Source: Bacteroidaceae bacterium (GTDB lineage Bacteria > Bacteroidota > Bacteroidia > Bacteroidales > Bacteroidaceae). From it: DNA of 64,000 nt. Each line of letters opens with the position of its first letter. Position 1 is the first letter of the stretch. The translations under genes and the position numbers were made by a program. The DNA lies in NCBI GenBank assembly GCA_024683455.1, contig JAIKYE010000090.1:124001-188000 (forward strand), given 5' to 3'. The notes under the pieces were generated by a model. That model did not search any database and was not told the origin of the DNA. It saw only the letters and a program-made list of their open reading frames with translations. Below, one piece after another: positions 1 through 8,886 of this stretch.

Positions 1-747
1 TTTGTTGATGTTTTCGACTGCAGCTTTGTAAACAGATATGAATTTGCGGGCTTGCCCTTTCTTCCTTTTGTCTTTCGTCAAGCTATCGGCAATTACCCAA
101 ACTGCCAGTTGGATGGATTCATCCTTTGTTTTCATAAGTTTCTTGTTGCCCTCCAATATGGCCCAAGATGCGTAGGGCTCCTCCAGCATGGCACCTTCAA
201 GCAGACCTGTACACAGCATCTTACCACGTAGCCTAACGTCATTGATTTGTGGCCTGTAAATGCTGTCAGGACTAATTTTGGCACTGTCAAGCATCTTGTC
301 GCACCAATAGTCGGTGGCGCAAAGACGGCAAATGGCAATCATTTTTTCGCTCATCTGCTTGGCCTTGCTGATTCGCTTTCCTTTGGGAGCGACCAAGGTT
401 ATAGGTTCGTCAACAGCTAAGAAGGATGATAAATGTGTGGAGTCTGAAAGTCTTATAGCTCGGATTATATCGGTATATGCTATGTCTGCATGTCCTTTGG
501 TTATTGCGGTGTCAATATCCATCTGCGCAGAATAGCGGAGTAACCTTATATCCAAATCCATGGAGTCTGTAAGTCCTGTCTTTTGGGCATAATATATGGG
601 CAGACAACCTAATGTAGGCATTATCGCTACGTGAAGTGCAAGGCTATCTGCCAGTTTGTCATCTTGAACAGAAAGCATGGCCTCCTGTTTATGAGCACAG
701 GAGGCCAGCATTATAATAGACGTTAAGAATGAAATGAAATGCTTCAT
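1..747 (-). CDS. ABC-type substrate-binding lipoprotein (SsuA/NMT1-like), 3' end outside window
   Basis: The frame stays open from an ATG at 745-747 to the left edge, giving 249 codons without a stop, so the C-terminus is missing. The N-terminus is a lipoprotein signal: MKHF followed by a hydrophobic stretch and the lipobox LASC, so the protein should be lipidated and exported. The body (VAIMPTLGCLPIYYAQKTGL, then the segment around HADIAYTDI, and EEPYASWA) resembles periplasmic binding proteins of the SsuA/ThiY/NMT1 fold, which catch small organic ligands. No permease or ATPase is visible nearby. The start lies 28 bp after the pgk stop with no promoter seen between them, so it may be read through from pgk. 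The ligand is unknown. The family call is moderate; the gene and its start are firm. Confidence 0.7.
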   Translation of the reverse strand, partial: MKHFISFLTSIIMLASCAHKQEAMLSVQDDKLADSLALHVAIMPTLGCLPIYYAQKTGLTDSMDLDIRLLRYSAQMDIDTAITKGHADIAYTDIIRAIRLSDSTHLSSFLAVDEPITLVAPKGKRISKAKQMSEKMIAICRLCATDYWCDKMLDSAKISPDSIYRPQINDVRLRGKMLCTGLLEGAMLEEPYASWAILEGNKKLMKTKDESIQLAVWVIADSLTKDKRKKGQARKFISVYKAAVENINK

Positions 748-775
748 TCTTTAATAACTTACATGAAATGTTGTA

Positions 776-2044
776 TTAACCTTTAATAGCAGCTACGCCG
801 GGAAGAACCTTACCCTCGATAGCTTCAAGCAGTGCGCCACCGCCTGTAGAGATGTAAGAAACCTTGTCGGTCAAACCAAACTTGGTGCAGCAAGCAACAG
901 AGTCACCACCACCAATGAGAGAGAATGCACCCTCAGCAGTAGCCTCGGCAACAGCATCACCTACAGCACGTGAACCAGCGCAGAAGTCATCGCACTCGAA
1001 GCATCCAGCAGGACCGTTCCAAAGAATAGTCTTGGCGCCCTTGATAGCAGCAGCAAACTTAGCGCGGCTGATAGGACCTGCATCCAGACCCTCGAACTCT
1101 GCGGGAATCTCAGTTGACTTGAATGTTTCAATCTTAGCACCTGGTTTAACTGAGAATGTAGAGAAATCATAGTCTGTGCAGCATACGCTATCTTCACCAA
1201 GGATAAGCTCAACACCATTCTCCTTAGCCATCTTCTCAACGTTCAGGGCTACGTCTAATTTGTCGAGCTCAACAATAGACTGACCAATCTCGCCACCGTG
1301 AGCCTTAGAGAATGTATATGTCATACCACCGCAGAGAATCAATTTGTCAACCTTGCCTAACAGGTTCTCGATAATACCAATCTTAGATGATACTTTAGAA
1401 CCACCCATGATAGCAACGAAGGGACGCTTGATGTTAGAAAGAACGTTGTCAACGGCCTGTACTTCCTTCTCCATGAGGTAACCTAACATCTTGTTGTCTG
1501 CGTCAAAGTAATCTGCAATAACAGCTGTAGATGCATGCTTGCGGTGTGCTGTACCGAAAGCATCCATTACGTAGCAGTCTGCATAGCTGGCAAGAGTCTT
1601 GGCGAAGTCTTTCTGACGGCCCTTCATCTCTTCCTTGGCAGCCTTGTAAGCAGGATCTTCCTTGTCGATACCTACGGGCTTACCTTCTTCCTCGGGATAG
1701 TAACGCAGGTTCTCCAGCAAAAGCACCTCACCCATTTTCAGGTTGGCTGCAGCATCTGCGGCTTTGGCGCAATCTGGAGCAAATTTAACTTCGGGAACAC
1801 CAAGAGCCTTGGCAACAGCATCCTTAATCTGGCCCAGAGAAAGCTCAGGCTTAACCTTGCCCTTGGGCTTACCCATGTGGCTCATGATGATAAGTGCACC
1901 ACCACCTTCGAGAATATGCTTAAGTGTAGGAACTGCACCGCGGATACGGGTATCATCTGTAATAACTCCCTCTTTCAAGGGTACATTGAAATCAACACGA
2001 ACGATTGCCTTCTTACCGGCAAAATTGTACTCGTTAATAGTCAT
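776..2044 (-). CDS. pgk: phosphoglycerate kinase
   Basis: This 422-residue protein carries out the ATP-forming glycolytic step between 1,3-bisphosphoglycerate and 3-phosphoglycerate in the cytosol. The substrate-binding VDFNVP motif is at residues 17-22, the HMGKP loop near 56-60, [10 protein letters not shown] near 213-222, and the nucleotide-side motifs LWNGPAG and GGGDSVA lie near the C-terminus. It is longer than the common 390-400 residue form, mainly through an insert of about 25 residues near 121-145. A TAACTTTG promoter lies just upstream, partly inside the end of nth. The substrate-binding lipoprotein gene follows after 28 bp. Confidence 0.97.
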   Translation of the reverse strand: MTINEYNFAGKKAIVRVDFNVPLKEGVITDDTRIRGAVPTLKHILEGGGALIIMSHMGKPKGKVKPELSLGQIKDAVAKALGVPEVKFAPDCAKAADAAANLKMGEVLLLENLRYYPEEEGKPVGIDKEDPAYKAAKEEMKGRQKDFAKTLASYADCYVMDAFGTAHRKHASTAVIADYFDADNKMLGYLMEKEVQAVDNVLSNIKRPFVAIMGGSKVSSKIGIIENLLGKVDKLILCGGMTYTFSKAHGGEIGQSIVELDKLDVALNVEKMAKENGVELILGEDSVCCTDYDFSTFSVKPGAKIETFKSTEIPAEFEGLDAGPISRAKFAAAIKGAKTILWNGPAGCFECDDFCAGSRAVGDAVAEATAEGAFSLIGGGDSVACCTKFGLTDKVSYISTGGGALLEAIEGKVLPGVAAIKG

Positions 2045-2092
2045 CTTTTCTTAATATTTTAAATAAAAACAAACAGTCTCTTTAATTGCCCG

Positions 2093-2124
2093 CAAAGTTA
2101 TGGCTATTTCTTGAATTCTCCAAA
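2093..2124 (-). promoter_or_regulatory. pgk promoter
   Basis: Read on the minus strand, TTTG (2121-2124) is followed by a 20-bp spacer and TAACTTTG (2093-2100), matching the Bacteroidetes -33/-7 consensus. The -33 element lies inside the last codons of nth, so pgk has its own promoter although nth is just upstream on the same strand. Confidence 0.75.
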
Positions 2125-2751
2125 TTTTCTTGCACAAATATGAAGAATGCCACATTCTTCGCATTTGGGTGAACGGGCAGTACAAATGTACCTTCCGTGA
2201 AGGATGAGCCAGTGGTGTGCAAGTGGTATTATTTCGTTTGGGAAATATTTAGTAAGCACACGTTCTACACTTAAGGGTGTCTTACATGAGTCGGGCACCA
2301 ATCCTATACGATGGCTGACTCTGAAAACGTGTGTATCAACCGCCATGGCGGCTTTCTGGAAAACCACACTTTGAATTACGTTGGCAGTTTTTCGACCAAC
2401 ACCTGGGAGCTTTGTTAAATCCTTTAATTCTGATGGCACAACTCCCTGATATTCTCTTTGTAACATTTTTGCCATTTCTGACAAGTGTCTTGCCTTGCTG
2501 TTAGGATATGAAACGCTGCGGATATACTCATAAAGGATTTCTGGTGTTGCTTCTGCCATGGCCTCGGCAGTTGGGTAGTCCTCAAATAGTCGTGGGGTGA
2601 CTTGGTTAATGCGCTTATCTGTGCATTGAGCACTCAGAATTACTGCTACAAGTAGTTCGAAAGGTGTGGAGTAGTGTAATTCGGTCTTTGCCTCAGGCAT
2701 CGCCTTTAGAAAATAATCTTGTACCTGTCGGTAAAGCTCTTTTTTTGTCAT
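2104..2751 (-). CDS. nth: endonuclease III, base-excision repair glycosylase/lyase
   Basis: This 215-residue DNA glycosylase with AP-lyase activity removes oxidised pyrimidines. The helix-hairpin-helix LPGVGRKTA (residues 115-123) contains the catalytic Lys121, and the catalytic Asp139 sits in AVDTHVFRV. Four cysteines at 190, 197, 200 and 206 show the C-x6-C-x2-C-x5-C spacing of the [4Fe-4S] cluster. Length and motif order match the family. It has its own promoter at 2778-2808 and is followed by pgk on the same strand. Confidence 0.96.
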   Translation of the reverse strand: MTKKELYRQVQDYFLKAMPEAKTELHYSTPFELLVAVILSAQCTDKRINQVTPRLFEDYPTAEAMAEATPEILYEYIRSVSYPNSKARHLSEMAKMLQREYQGVVPSELKDLTKLPGVGRKTANVIQSVVFQKAAMAVDTHVFRVSHRIGLVPDSCKTPLSVERVLTKYFPNEIIPLAHHWLILHGRYICTARSPKCEECGILHICARKFGEFKK

Positions 2752-2777
2752 GACCTTATGTTGTTTGTTTGCAGATG

Positions 2778-2808
2778 CAAAGATATCAATTATCTTTTAG
2801 TTAGGCAA
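2778..2808 (-). promoter_or_regulatory. nth promoter
   Basis: On the minus strand TTG (2806-2808), a 20-bp spacer and TATCTTTG (2778-2785) fit the Bacteroidetes promoter, 27 bp before the nth start. It is back to back with the M64 peptidase promoter. Confidence 0.75.
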
Positions 2809-2867
2809 CGATGTGGTTGACCTGAGATATTTTTTTACTTTCTTTATACATTATTATAAACGATATG

Positions 2868-2899
2868 TTTGGCTTTTTGCATAATGTTTGGTACTTTTG
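2868..2899 (+). promoter_or_regulatory. promoter of M64 peptidase gene
   Basis: TTTG at 2868-2871, a 20-bp spacer and TACTTTTG at 2892-2899. Transcription should begin near 2905, which rules out the upstream in-frame TTG at 2888 and points to GTG 2921 as the start codon. Confidence 0.75.
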
Positions 2900-2920
2900 T
2901 GCTCATTAAAACGTGATTTT

Positions 2921-4204
2921 GTGAAAGCATTATTCTTTATTCTTTTTTTTCTTCAATTTTGCCTTTGCGTTGGTGCCCAAGATTTTGATGACTGGTTTCA
3001 GAATAGGACGTTAAGGCTGGATTACTCTTTCTCGGGTGATAACCAAAGCCAGTATATCTTTCTTGATGAAATGAAGTGGTTTGACGGTTGGTATGGACGG
3101 CGTGTAAATATGGATAGTCTCCTCTTGTCTGGAAATGGGCAAATCTGTGTCAAGGATAGTAAAAGTGGGCAACTCCTGTATAGATATTCGTTCAGTACTC
3201 TCTTTCAGGAATGGCAGGGTACAGAGGAGGCAACAAGAACACCAAAGTCCTTTGACAATATTTTCCTTGTTCCCTTTCCTAAATATCCTGTTGACATAAC
3301 GATTCTCCTGACTGATATCCATAATAAGGTTAGTGGGAGAATGACACATCATGTTGATCCCAATGACATCTTAATTAGGCCTATGTCTGTTGACAATAAT
3401 ATCAAGTGGAAATACCTATTGCAGTCTGGTGATAGCAAAGAAAAAATAGATATAGCTTTCGTGGCAGAAGGGTATCAGGCGGATGAGCTTGATGTCTATG
3501 AAAAGGATTGTAAGGCTTCTATTGATGCACTGGTCTCTCACGAGCCCTTTAAATCTATGATAGACAGGTTTAATTTTATTGCAGTAATGGCTCCTTCTCA
3601 ACATTCAGGTGTAAGTGTCCCCCATGATAATGTTTGGAAGAATACAGCTCTTAGTAGTAACTATGATACCTTTTATAGTGATAGGTATCTGACAACCTTG
3701 CAATTAAAGAAGTTGCACAATGTGTTGTCGGGATTGCCATACGAGCACATAATTATTCTTGCCAATACCGACAATTATGGCGGTGGCGGAATATATAACA
3801 GCTACCTGATGTCTGCAGCGCATAACAAAAATAGTATTCCTGTCTTGGTCCATGAGTTTGGTCATAGCTTTGCTGGGCTGGCTGATGAATATTTCTATGA
3901 CGACGCATACGAAGTGATGTATCCTTTGGATACGGAACCTTGGGAACCAAATATTACCACGCTGGTAGATTTCAAAAGTAAGTGGGCTGACATGTTAGAA
4001 CTCCATACAAGGATTCCTACAGTGCCAACGGGCAATGATATGTATACTCAAGTAGGGGTGTATGAGGGAGCCGGCTATCAATCAAAGGGTGTGTACAGAC
4101 CTGTTCAGGAATGTAGGATGAAAATAAATGAAGCGCCAGACTTCTGTCCTGTTTGCCAAAGGGCAATCAAGAGAATGATAGATTATTCTACAACACAGGA
4201 ATAA
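2921..4204 (+). CDS. secreted M64-family zinc metallopeptidase (IgA-peptidase-like)
   Basis: Read from the GTG at 2921 the product has 427 residues and begins MKALFF with a clear signal peptide ending near CVGAQ. The open frame extends upstream to a TTG at 2888, but the promoter lies across that stretch, so the GTG is preferred. The zinc site is HEFGH (residues 311-315) followed by GLADE, the HExxH...DE arrangement of peptidase family M64. The N-terminal 120 or so residues form a beta-rich region like the M64 N-terminal domain. The C-terminal CPVCQR may add a metal or disulfide. Founding members cleave immunoglobulin A, but the substrate here is unknown. It ends 16 bp before the convergent small gene at 4221. 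Confidence 0.88.
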   Translation: MKALFFILFFLQFCLCVGAQDFDDWFQNRTLRLDYSFSGDNQSQYIFLDEMKWFDGWYGRRVNMDSLLLSGNGQICVKDSKSGQLLYRYSFSTLFQEWQGTEEATRTPKSFDNIFLVPFPKYPVDITILLTDIHNKVSGRMTHHVDPNDILIRPMSVDNNIKWKYLLQSGDSKEKIDIAFVAEGYQADELDVYEKDCKASIDALVSHEPFKSMIDRFNFIAVMAPSQHSGVSVPHDNVWKNTALSSNYDTFYSDRYLTTLQLKKLHNVLSGLPYEHIIILANTDNYGGGGIYNSYLMSAAHNKNSIPVLVHEFGHSFAGLADEYFYDDAYEVMYPLDTEPWEPNITTLVDFKSKWADMLELHTRIPTVPTGNDMYTQVGVYEGAGYQSKGVYRPVQECRMKINEAPDFCPVCQRAIKRMIDYSTTQE

Positions 4205-4220
4205 GAAGAATGGGGCAGAC

Positions 4221-4496
4221 TTAGTAACGACGGCGTTTCTTTCCGAATAATGATCGGAAAGCAGAAAAAATACTGATGCCAAGTCTGATTCCTTCGTAAA
4301 TGGCAAATCCATTGCTTACAAGCTGGCTAATACGTGTAGTCTTCTTGCGTGAGTCAGATGATGGGGAGATAATGCTCTGGATTTTGCCCCGTAAGCGGTC
4401 TTTGGATGCATTTAACTCCTTCTTTATCTGTTGCTTGTTTTCTTGAAGAGCTTTAAGTGCATCAATCTGGGAAGAAATGTTAGGCATGTCAGTCAT
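4221..4496 (-). CDS. small basic membrane-associated protein of the YtxH/holin-like operon
   Basis: This 91-residue protein of no recognised family has an N-terminal half likely to form a coiled coil (residues 5-40, rich in K, Q, E and L), a hydrophobic stretch near 65-82 (FAIYEGIRLGISIFSAF) and a very basic end (GKKRRRY). Its ATG overlaps the stop of the upstream holin-like gene by one base (TGATG), a sign of translational coupling. It is the third gene of a minus-strand operon with YtxH and a phage-holin-3-6-like protein. In other Bacteroidales similar trios are thought to be envelope-stress proteins; that role is inferred here. Confidence 0.75.
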   Translation of the reverse strand: MTDMPNISSQIDALKALQENKQQIKKELNASKDRLRGKIQSIISPSSDSRKKTTRISQLVSNGFAIYEGIRLGISIFSAFRSLFGKKRRRY

Positions 4497-4882
4497 CAGG
4501 GTTCCTCCTCTTCGTTATTATCAACAAATAACTTTGCTGCCATACGTGCAAGGGGTTGTATTACCCATGCATTGCGTTTGCAATAGAACAGCAGTAATAG
4601 TAAGGCGACAATAAAAGCCATTGTTAGGAATCCTAGAGGTATGCTGTTTAGTAAATCTCCTATCCAGTATGCAAATGCAAAGGTGCAGAGGAAAAGAATG
4701 ATTCCTCCAAACACAATACATATAGCAGCAATAGCTACGGCAGATAGAATCACTGTGGTCTTTTCTGCCGCATCTATTGCCAGATATTTCTTCTGTAGAT
4801 TCAGGTAATTCTTTACTTCTAGAATAATATCTCTGATATCCTCTGTATATTTACCTGTTCCTAACATGTACCTGTCTAACAA
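4496..4882 (-). CDS. phage-holin-3_6 / DUF1469-like membrane protein
   Basis: 128 residues with a soluble amphipathic N-terminus (1-40) and two strong transmembrane helices near 45-72 and 82-103, separated by a short loop. The tail is acidic (NNEEEEP). The layout matches the 'putative holin-X/phage holin family' proteins common in bacterial chromosomes, which are not part of prophages. No lysis genes are nearby, so a lysis role is unlikely. It sits 3 bp after the YtxH-like gene and overlaps the next gene by one base. Confidence 0.8.
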   Translation of the reverse strand: MLDRYMLGTGKYTEDIRDIILEVKNYLNLQKKYLAIDAAEKTTVILSAVAIAAICIVFGGIILFLCTFAFAYWIGDLLNSIPLGFLTMAFIVALLLLLFYCKRNAWVIQPLARMAAKLFVDNNEEEEP

Positions 4883-4885
4883 CTG

Positions 4886-5101
4886 TTATTCTGCGTCTTC
4901 CTTTACAGTTTGCAGTTCTTCTGCTATTTCTTCAACGAGGTCTGACATTTCTTTCTTGTTCAGACGAATGCCACGCTTGCGCAAAGCCTCGGCAATTTTC
5001 TCACGTGTGTCAGAACCCTTTTCGGGAGCAAAAAGTAAACCGCATGCAGCACCAACGGCAGCACCACCAATGAATGCCAATAGATAATTAATTGCTTTCA
5101 T
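4886..5101 (-). CDS. YtxH-like small membrane protein
   Basis: Starting at ATG 5101, the protein has 71 residues: one glycine- and alanine-rich transmembrane helix (LLAFIGGAAVGAACGLLFAP) followed by a charged amphipathic helix. This is the YtxH pattern, including the GLLFAPEKG turn. The frame can be extended 12 codons upstream, but MKAINYLL gives the family's usual N-terminus. It leads a three-gene operon and has a divergent promoter facing the SPOR lipoprotein gene. YtxH proteins are associated with stress responses; the role here is not shown by sequence. Confidence 0.85.
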   Translation of the reverse strand: MKAINYLLAFIGGAAVGAACGLLFAPEKGSDTREKIAEALRKRGIRLNKKEMSDLVEEIAEELQTVKEDAE

Positions 5102-5139
5102 AATGACAATTTCTGTTTGTTTGTAATATAAATCCAATG

Positions 5140-5147
5140 CAAATATA
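5140..5147 (-). promoter_or_regulatory. -7 element of the YtxH operon promoter
   Basis: TATATTTG on the minus strand, about 39 bp before the YtxH start. I see no good -33 match, so confidence is limited. Confidence 0.5.
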
Positions 5148-5219
5148 TGTTATTTTTTCTTTTGTTGTGCTTGTAAAGGCCATTTTGTTTGTTATTTAAC
5201 ACTTTTTTTAGAAATATGT

Positions 5220-5251
5220 ATTGCGTACGTGTAGAATATTTGCTAATTTTG
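5220..5251 (+). promoter_or_regulatory. promoter of SPOR lipoprotein gene
   Basis: ATTG at 5220-5223, 20-bp spacer and TAATTTTG at 5244-5251. The -33 element is one base off consensus. The start codon is 54 bp downstream of the -7 box. Confidence 0.65.
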
Positions 5252-5304
5252 CGCCAAAATAACATGATAATAAAAGTAACATCAAATTATTTGTAATTAA
5301 AGGT

Positions 5305-5802
5305 ATGAAAAAAACATTATTGATGGGCGCTGCTATTTGCGCAGTGTTTGCAATGACTTCATGTAAGAGTAAGGAAAGTGCTTATAAAAAAGCATATGAG
5401 AAGGCTAAGGCTCAGCAGGAAAATGTTGTTAATACAACACCTGTTACAACCCAGCAGACAGCACCTGTGGCTGTTACACCTACAGTTCCTGTGACAACAA
5501 CTCCTGCTGCAGATTACAGCAATGTGACTGTTCGTACAGAGAATGTTTCACTTGTTAACGGTGCTCCTTTGAAGGCATATAGCGTTGTTGTTGGAAGCTT
5601 TAGCGTACAGAGCAATGCAAGTGCTTTGAGTAATGTGCTGGCAGGCAAAGGCTATACTCCTCGTGTAGTAAAGGCTGTTGTTAACGGTGCTGATTGGTAT
5701 CGTGTAATTGCTACCAGCTATGATACAAAGGCTGAGGCAGCTCAGAGTCGTGCAGCTCTTGAAGGCCAATATGCTGGTGCTTGGTTGTTGTACCAGAAGT
5801 AA
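5305..5802 (+). CDS. SPOR-domain lipoprotein
   Basis: 165 residues. A lipoprotein signal ends in MTSC with Cys20 as the acylated residue. A threonine/proline/valine-rich linker (about 40-75) leads to a C-terminal SPOR domain (about 89-165: YSVVVGSFSVQSNASAL, GYTPRVV, WYRVIATSY). SPOR domains bind denuded peptidoglycan glycan strands at division sites, so an outer-membrane-anchored, septum-seeking protein is expected. It precedes ruvX and def on the same strand, and an inverted repeat lies just after its stop. Confidence 0.9.
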   Translation: MKKTLLMGAAICAVFAMTSCKSKESAYKKAYEKAKAQQENVVNTTPVTTQQTAPVAVTPTVPVTTTPAADYSNVTVRTENVSLVNGAPLKAYSVVVGSFSVQSNASALSNVLAGKGYTPRVVKAVVNGADWYRVIATSYDTKAEAAQSRAALEGQYAGAWLLYQK

Positions 5803-5805
5803 TAT

Positions 5806-5841
5806 AGAACCCTCTTTTTTTTAACGAGTGGGAAGGGTTCT
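5806..5841 (+). repeat. inverted repeat enclosing the ruvX start codon
   Basis: AGAACCCT (5806-5813) and AGGGTTCT (5834-5841) are exact inverted repeats. The 20-nt loop holds a run of eight T and the GTG start of ruvX. It could be a weak terminator or attenuator for the SPOR gene, or an RNA hairpin that hides the ruvX start. Confidence 0.55.
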
Positions 5842-6247
5842 TTCCATAGATTACGGGGTCCGTCGAACAGGGTTAGCTGTGACGGACCCTTTGAAAATCA
5901 TTGCTGGTGGGCTTACAACGGTGGAAACGCCTCAATTGTTAAGTTTCTTGCAAGGTTACTTGAAGAAGGAACCTGTGGAGCGGTTTGTGGTTGGACTTCC
6001 CAAGCAGACAAATGGGAGGGACAGCGACAACCTTCCCAGAGTCAAAGCTTTTGTAGGTAAGCTTGCTAAGACATTTCCAGACGTCCCCATTGACATGTGG
6101 GATGAGCGTTATACAAGTGTAATGGCTCATCAAACGATGCTGCAGAGCGGTATTGGGAAAAAAGCCCGTCAGAATAAGGCTTTGGTTGACGAGATAAGTG
6201 CAACCATTATTCTGCAAGGATGGATGGAAGGGCGTGGAAATATGTAA
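5828..6247 (+). CDS. ruvX: YqgF/RuvX family pre-16S rRNA nuclease (putative Holliday-junction resolvase)
   Basis: 139 residues of the RNase H-like YqgF fold. The first acidic residue is in LSIDYGVRRTGLAVTD, the middle motif is VVGLPKQTNG, the third is DERYTS, and the last is VDEISATIILQGWM. Members process the 5' end of 16S rRNA; the resolvase role is older and less certain. The start is a GTG at 5828, in the loop of an inverted repeat. The stop lies 38 bp before the def start, so the two are probably co-transcribed. Confidence 0.92.
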   Translation: MGRVLSIDYGVRRTGLAVTDPLKIIAGGLTTVETPQLLSFLQGYLKKEPVERFVVGLPKQTNGRDSDNLPRVKAFVGKLAKTFPDVPIDMWDERYTSVMAHQTMLQSGIGKKARQNKALVDEISATIILQGWMEGRGNM

Positions 6248-6285
6248 ATTTGAAATCATTTAGAAAATCAAATAGTATTCATAAG

Positions 6286-6843
6286 ATGATATTGCCAATA
6301 TATACTTTTGGTCAACCCGTTTTACGTAAAGTGGCTGAGGACATTGATAAAGACTATCCTAATCTGACACAACTTATTCAGGATATGTATGATACGTTGG
6401 ATAAAAGTGAGGGTATTGGACTGGCTGCACCTCAGGTGGGGTTAAATATCAGATTGGTGGTGATAAATCTGGACTTAATAAGCGAGGATTATCCCGAATA
6501 TAAAGGATATATACATTCTTTTATCAATCCATATATCGAGGAGTACGATGAAACGGAAACTGATGTTATGGAGGAGGGGTGTCTGAGCCTGCCTGGAGTG
6601 CATGAAAGTGTGAAACGTCCCAAACGTATTCGTGTAACATATCTTGATGAGAATTTTCAGGAGCATGATGAGTGGGTATCAGGCTATTTGGCCCGTGTAA
6701 TGCAGCATGAGTTTGATCATCTCGACGGAGTGGTGTTTACCGACCATTTGACGGGTTTGCGTAAACAACTTACAAAAGCTAAGCTGCAGCAGATAATTAA
6801 AGGTAAGTTCAATTGTTCTTACAAGGTTAAGGTTAAAAGATAA
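6286..6843 (+). CDS. def: peptide deformylase
   Basis: From ATG 6286 the protein has 185 residues and removes the N-terminal formyl group from new proteins. All three motifs are present: GIGLAAPQVG (43-52), EEGCLSLPG with metal ligand Cys99, and QHEFDHLDG with His141, Glu142 and His145. The frame is open back to 6220 inside ruvX, but the family starts with a short MxxPI(Y/L) segment, which fits 6286. Confidence 0.96.
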   Translation: MILPIYTFGQPVLRKVAEDIDKDYPNLTQLIQDMYDTLDKSEGIGLAAPQVGLNIRLVVINLDLISEDYPEYKGYIHSFINPYIEEYDETETDVMEEGCLSLPGVHESVKRPKRIRVTYLDENFQEHDEWVSGYLARVMQHEFDHLDGVVFTDHLTGLRKQLTKAKLQQIIKGKFNCSYKVKVKR

Positions 6844-6856
6844 AAACCATAATAGG

Positions 6857-8833
6857 TTGAGTCGTTTTCGTTTTGTTCTTTTTCTTCTCTGTTCTTGTTT
6901 CTTTGTATTCGAGAATGGAAGTAAATGTTACGCTCAAATCAATACGGACAGAGTTCTTTTGATGGGGCGTAATGCTCTGTATTATGAGGATTATATCTTA
7001 GCTATCCAACGTTTTAATATGGTTGTGAATGCCAAACCTTGGTTAGGTGAACCTTACTTTTATAGAGGTTTGGCGAAGTTTTATTTGGAGGATTATCAGG
7101 GAGCTGAGATTGATTGCGGTAGTGCTTTGGAACACAATCCTTATATGTGTAATTACTTTATGCTACGTGCTTTATGTCGCATAAATCAAGGACGTTATGC
7201 ATTAGCTGCTGATGATTATGTGCAGGCTATAAGGATTAACCCTTTGGAAAAATCCTGTTGGCATAATTTGGTTCTTTCTCGAATAGAATTGAAGCAATAT
7301 GAACAGGCAGATTCTGCCCTTGATGTGATGATAAGCCAATGGCCAAAGGAACCCGAGCATATGACGTTGAAGGCTCAGGTTGCACTCTTGAGAACTGATA
7401 CTATTGCGGCAGAGAAGTGGATTGATCGTGCTTTGGCGCAGAATGCCTACGAGGGTAGGGCATGGAGCATGAAGTCAATGTTCCAGGCCAACAGAAAAGA
7501 ATATGCAGAGGCTGAAAAAAGTTTGGACAAGGCAATTCTGCAGTCTCCTAAGCAGGCAAACCTTTATATCAACAGAGCCCTTGCGCGATATAATCAGGAT
7601 AATCTGAGAGGAGCCATGTCTGATTATGATGCTGCTATCGAGATTGCACCAAACAGCTATTCAGCCCGTTATAATCGTGGACTTTTACGAGCAAGTGTGG
7701 GTGAGGATAATCTTGCTATAGAAGACTTGAATGTCGTTCTCAAGATGGAACCCGATAATACGATTGTTCTATATAACCGTGCTTTGCTTTTGGATAATAT
7801 TGGAGATTATAATGGCGCTATAAGGGATATCAGTGCTGTTATCAAAGATTATCCGGATTTTTGGGCGGGATACCATAAACGCGCTGAGATTCGTAGGAAA
7901 ATCGGTGATGTGTATGGAGCTGAACGCGACGAATATAAGCTTCTGAAAGCCCGAATGGCTGTTGCTACCGGCACTTATAAAAGTTCAGGGAAAACGCGCA
8001 AAAAGAGTGAAAAGAATATCGATGACTACGATAAGCTGATAGAGGAGGATACACACGAGACAGAGAACCAGTATGCCAGCGAGTATCGCGGAAAGGTTCA
8101 GAATAAGCAGACAGAACTCAAGCCTGAGCCGCTTTATATATTTACATATTACAAGAAATCTTCAGACGTCAAGTTGTATGTTGCTTATAGCAAGGAGTTG
8201 GATAAGATGAATTCCCGTTCGATACTGCCGTCCACTTTATATCTTACAGATGATGAGGGTAATATGACGGAGACTCAGCTTAATACCCATCTGGCATCTA
8301 TTTTATCAATTACTGAAGCAATTAATGAAAAAGGTATCATTAAGGAGTTGTTGTTTAAACGTGCATTGGATTACTATCATGTAAGGGATTTCGAAAACGG
8401 AATCGCTGATATGGATACTTATGTGCTTAAATACGGGGATGATGTTCTGTCATTGATGCTTAGGGCACAGTGTCGATATGCACAACTCGAGGTGTCAAGT
8501 TCTACTTCGCAAGCAACAGACCTAAGGCTCGGCTATTTGATGGTGCTGCAGGATTATAACAGAGCGCTTGATATGAATCCACAGTCGCCTTACTTATATT
8601 ACAACATTGGGTGTTTGATGATAAAACTTGCAGATTATCCTGGTGCAATCAATGCTTTTGGAAAGGCTATAGATTTGGATGGCCATTTTCCTGATGCTTA
8701 TTATGGAAAGGGAGTTGCATATATATTAAACGGCCAACTATCAGAGGGGCTCAGTAATCTCAGTCAGGCAGGTGAACTGGGACTTTATTCGGCATATAAT
8801 CTAATAAAGAGGTACTCTGGCGAGAAAAAATAG
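6857..8833 (+). CDS. exported tetratricopeptide-repeat protein
   Basis: 658 residues with a signal peptide (about 1-26) and at least a dozen TPR-like helical pairs. Typical repeat cores are YFYRGLAKFYLEDYQGA, YINRALARYNQDNLRGA, YNRGLLRASVGEDNLA and YYNIGCLMIKLADYPGA. The repeats are broken by a charged spacer near residues 370-440. Such proteins act as scaffolds, and no catalytic domain is seen. The start is a TTG at 6857 preceded by ATAGG, 13 bp after the def stop, so it probably belongs to the ruvX-def transcript. Its partner is unknown. Confidence 0.88.
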   Translation: MSRFRFVLFLLCSCFFVFENGSKCYAQINTDRVLLMGRNALYYEDYILAIQRFNMVVNAKPWLGEPYFYRGLAKFYLEDYQGAEIDCGSALEHNPYMCNYFMLRALCRINQGRYALAADDYVQAIRINPLEKSCWHNLVLSRIELKQYEQADSALDVMISQWPKEPEHMTLKAQVALLRTDTIAAEKWIDRALAQNAYEGRAWSMKSMFQANRKEYAEAEKSLDKAILQSPKQANLYINRALARYNQDNLRGAMSDYDAAIEIAPNSYSARYNRGLLRASVGEDNLAIEDLNVVLKMEPDNTIVLYNRALLLDNIGDYNGAIRDISAVIKDYPDFWAGYHKRAEIRRKIGDVYGAERDEYKLLKARMAVATGTYKSSGKTRKKSEKNIDDYDKLIEEDTHETENQYASEYRGKVQNKQTELKPEPLYIFTYYKKSSDVKLYVAYSKELDKMNSRSILPSTLYLTDDEGNMTETQLNTHLASILSITEAINEKGIIKELLFKRALDYYHVRDFENGIADMDTYVLKYGDDVLSLMLRAQCRYAQLEVSSSTSQATDLRLGYLMVLQDYNRALDMNPQSPYLYYNIGCLMIKLADYPGAINAFGKAIDLDGHFPDAYYGKGVAYILNGQLSEGLSNLSQAGELGLYSAYNLIKRYSGEKK

Positions 8834-8886
8834 CAGAATAAGGTAAATCTTTTAGATGATTTTTTTCTGTTTTAACATTTTATGAT

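Noticed and set aside
4496-4882. Holin-like gene as a sign of prophage
   Set aside because: No lysin, terminase, portal or integrase is near. The YtxH partner shows the chromosomal stress-type operon.
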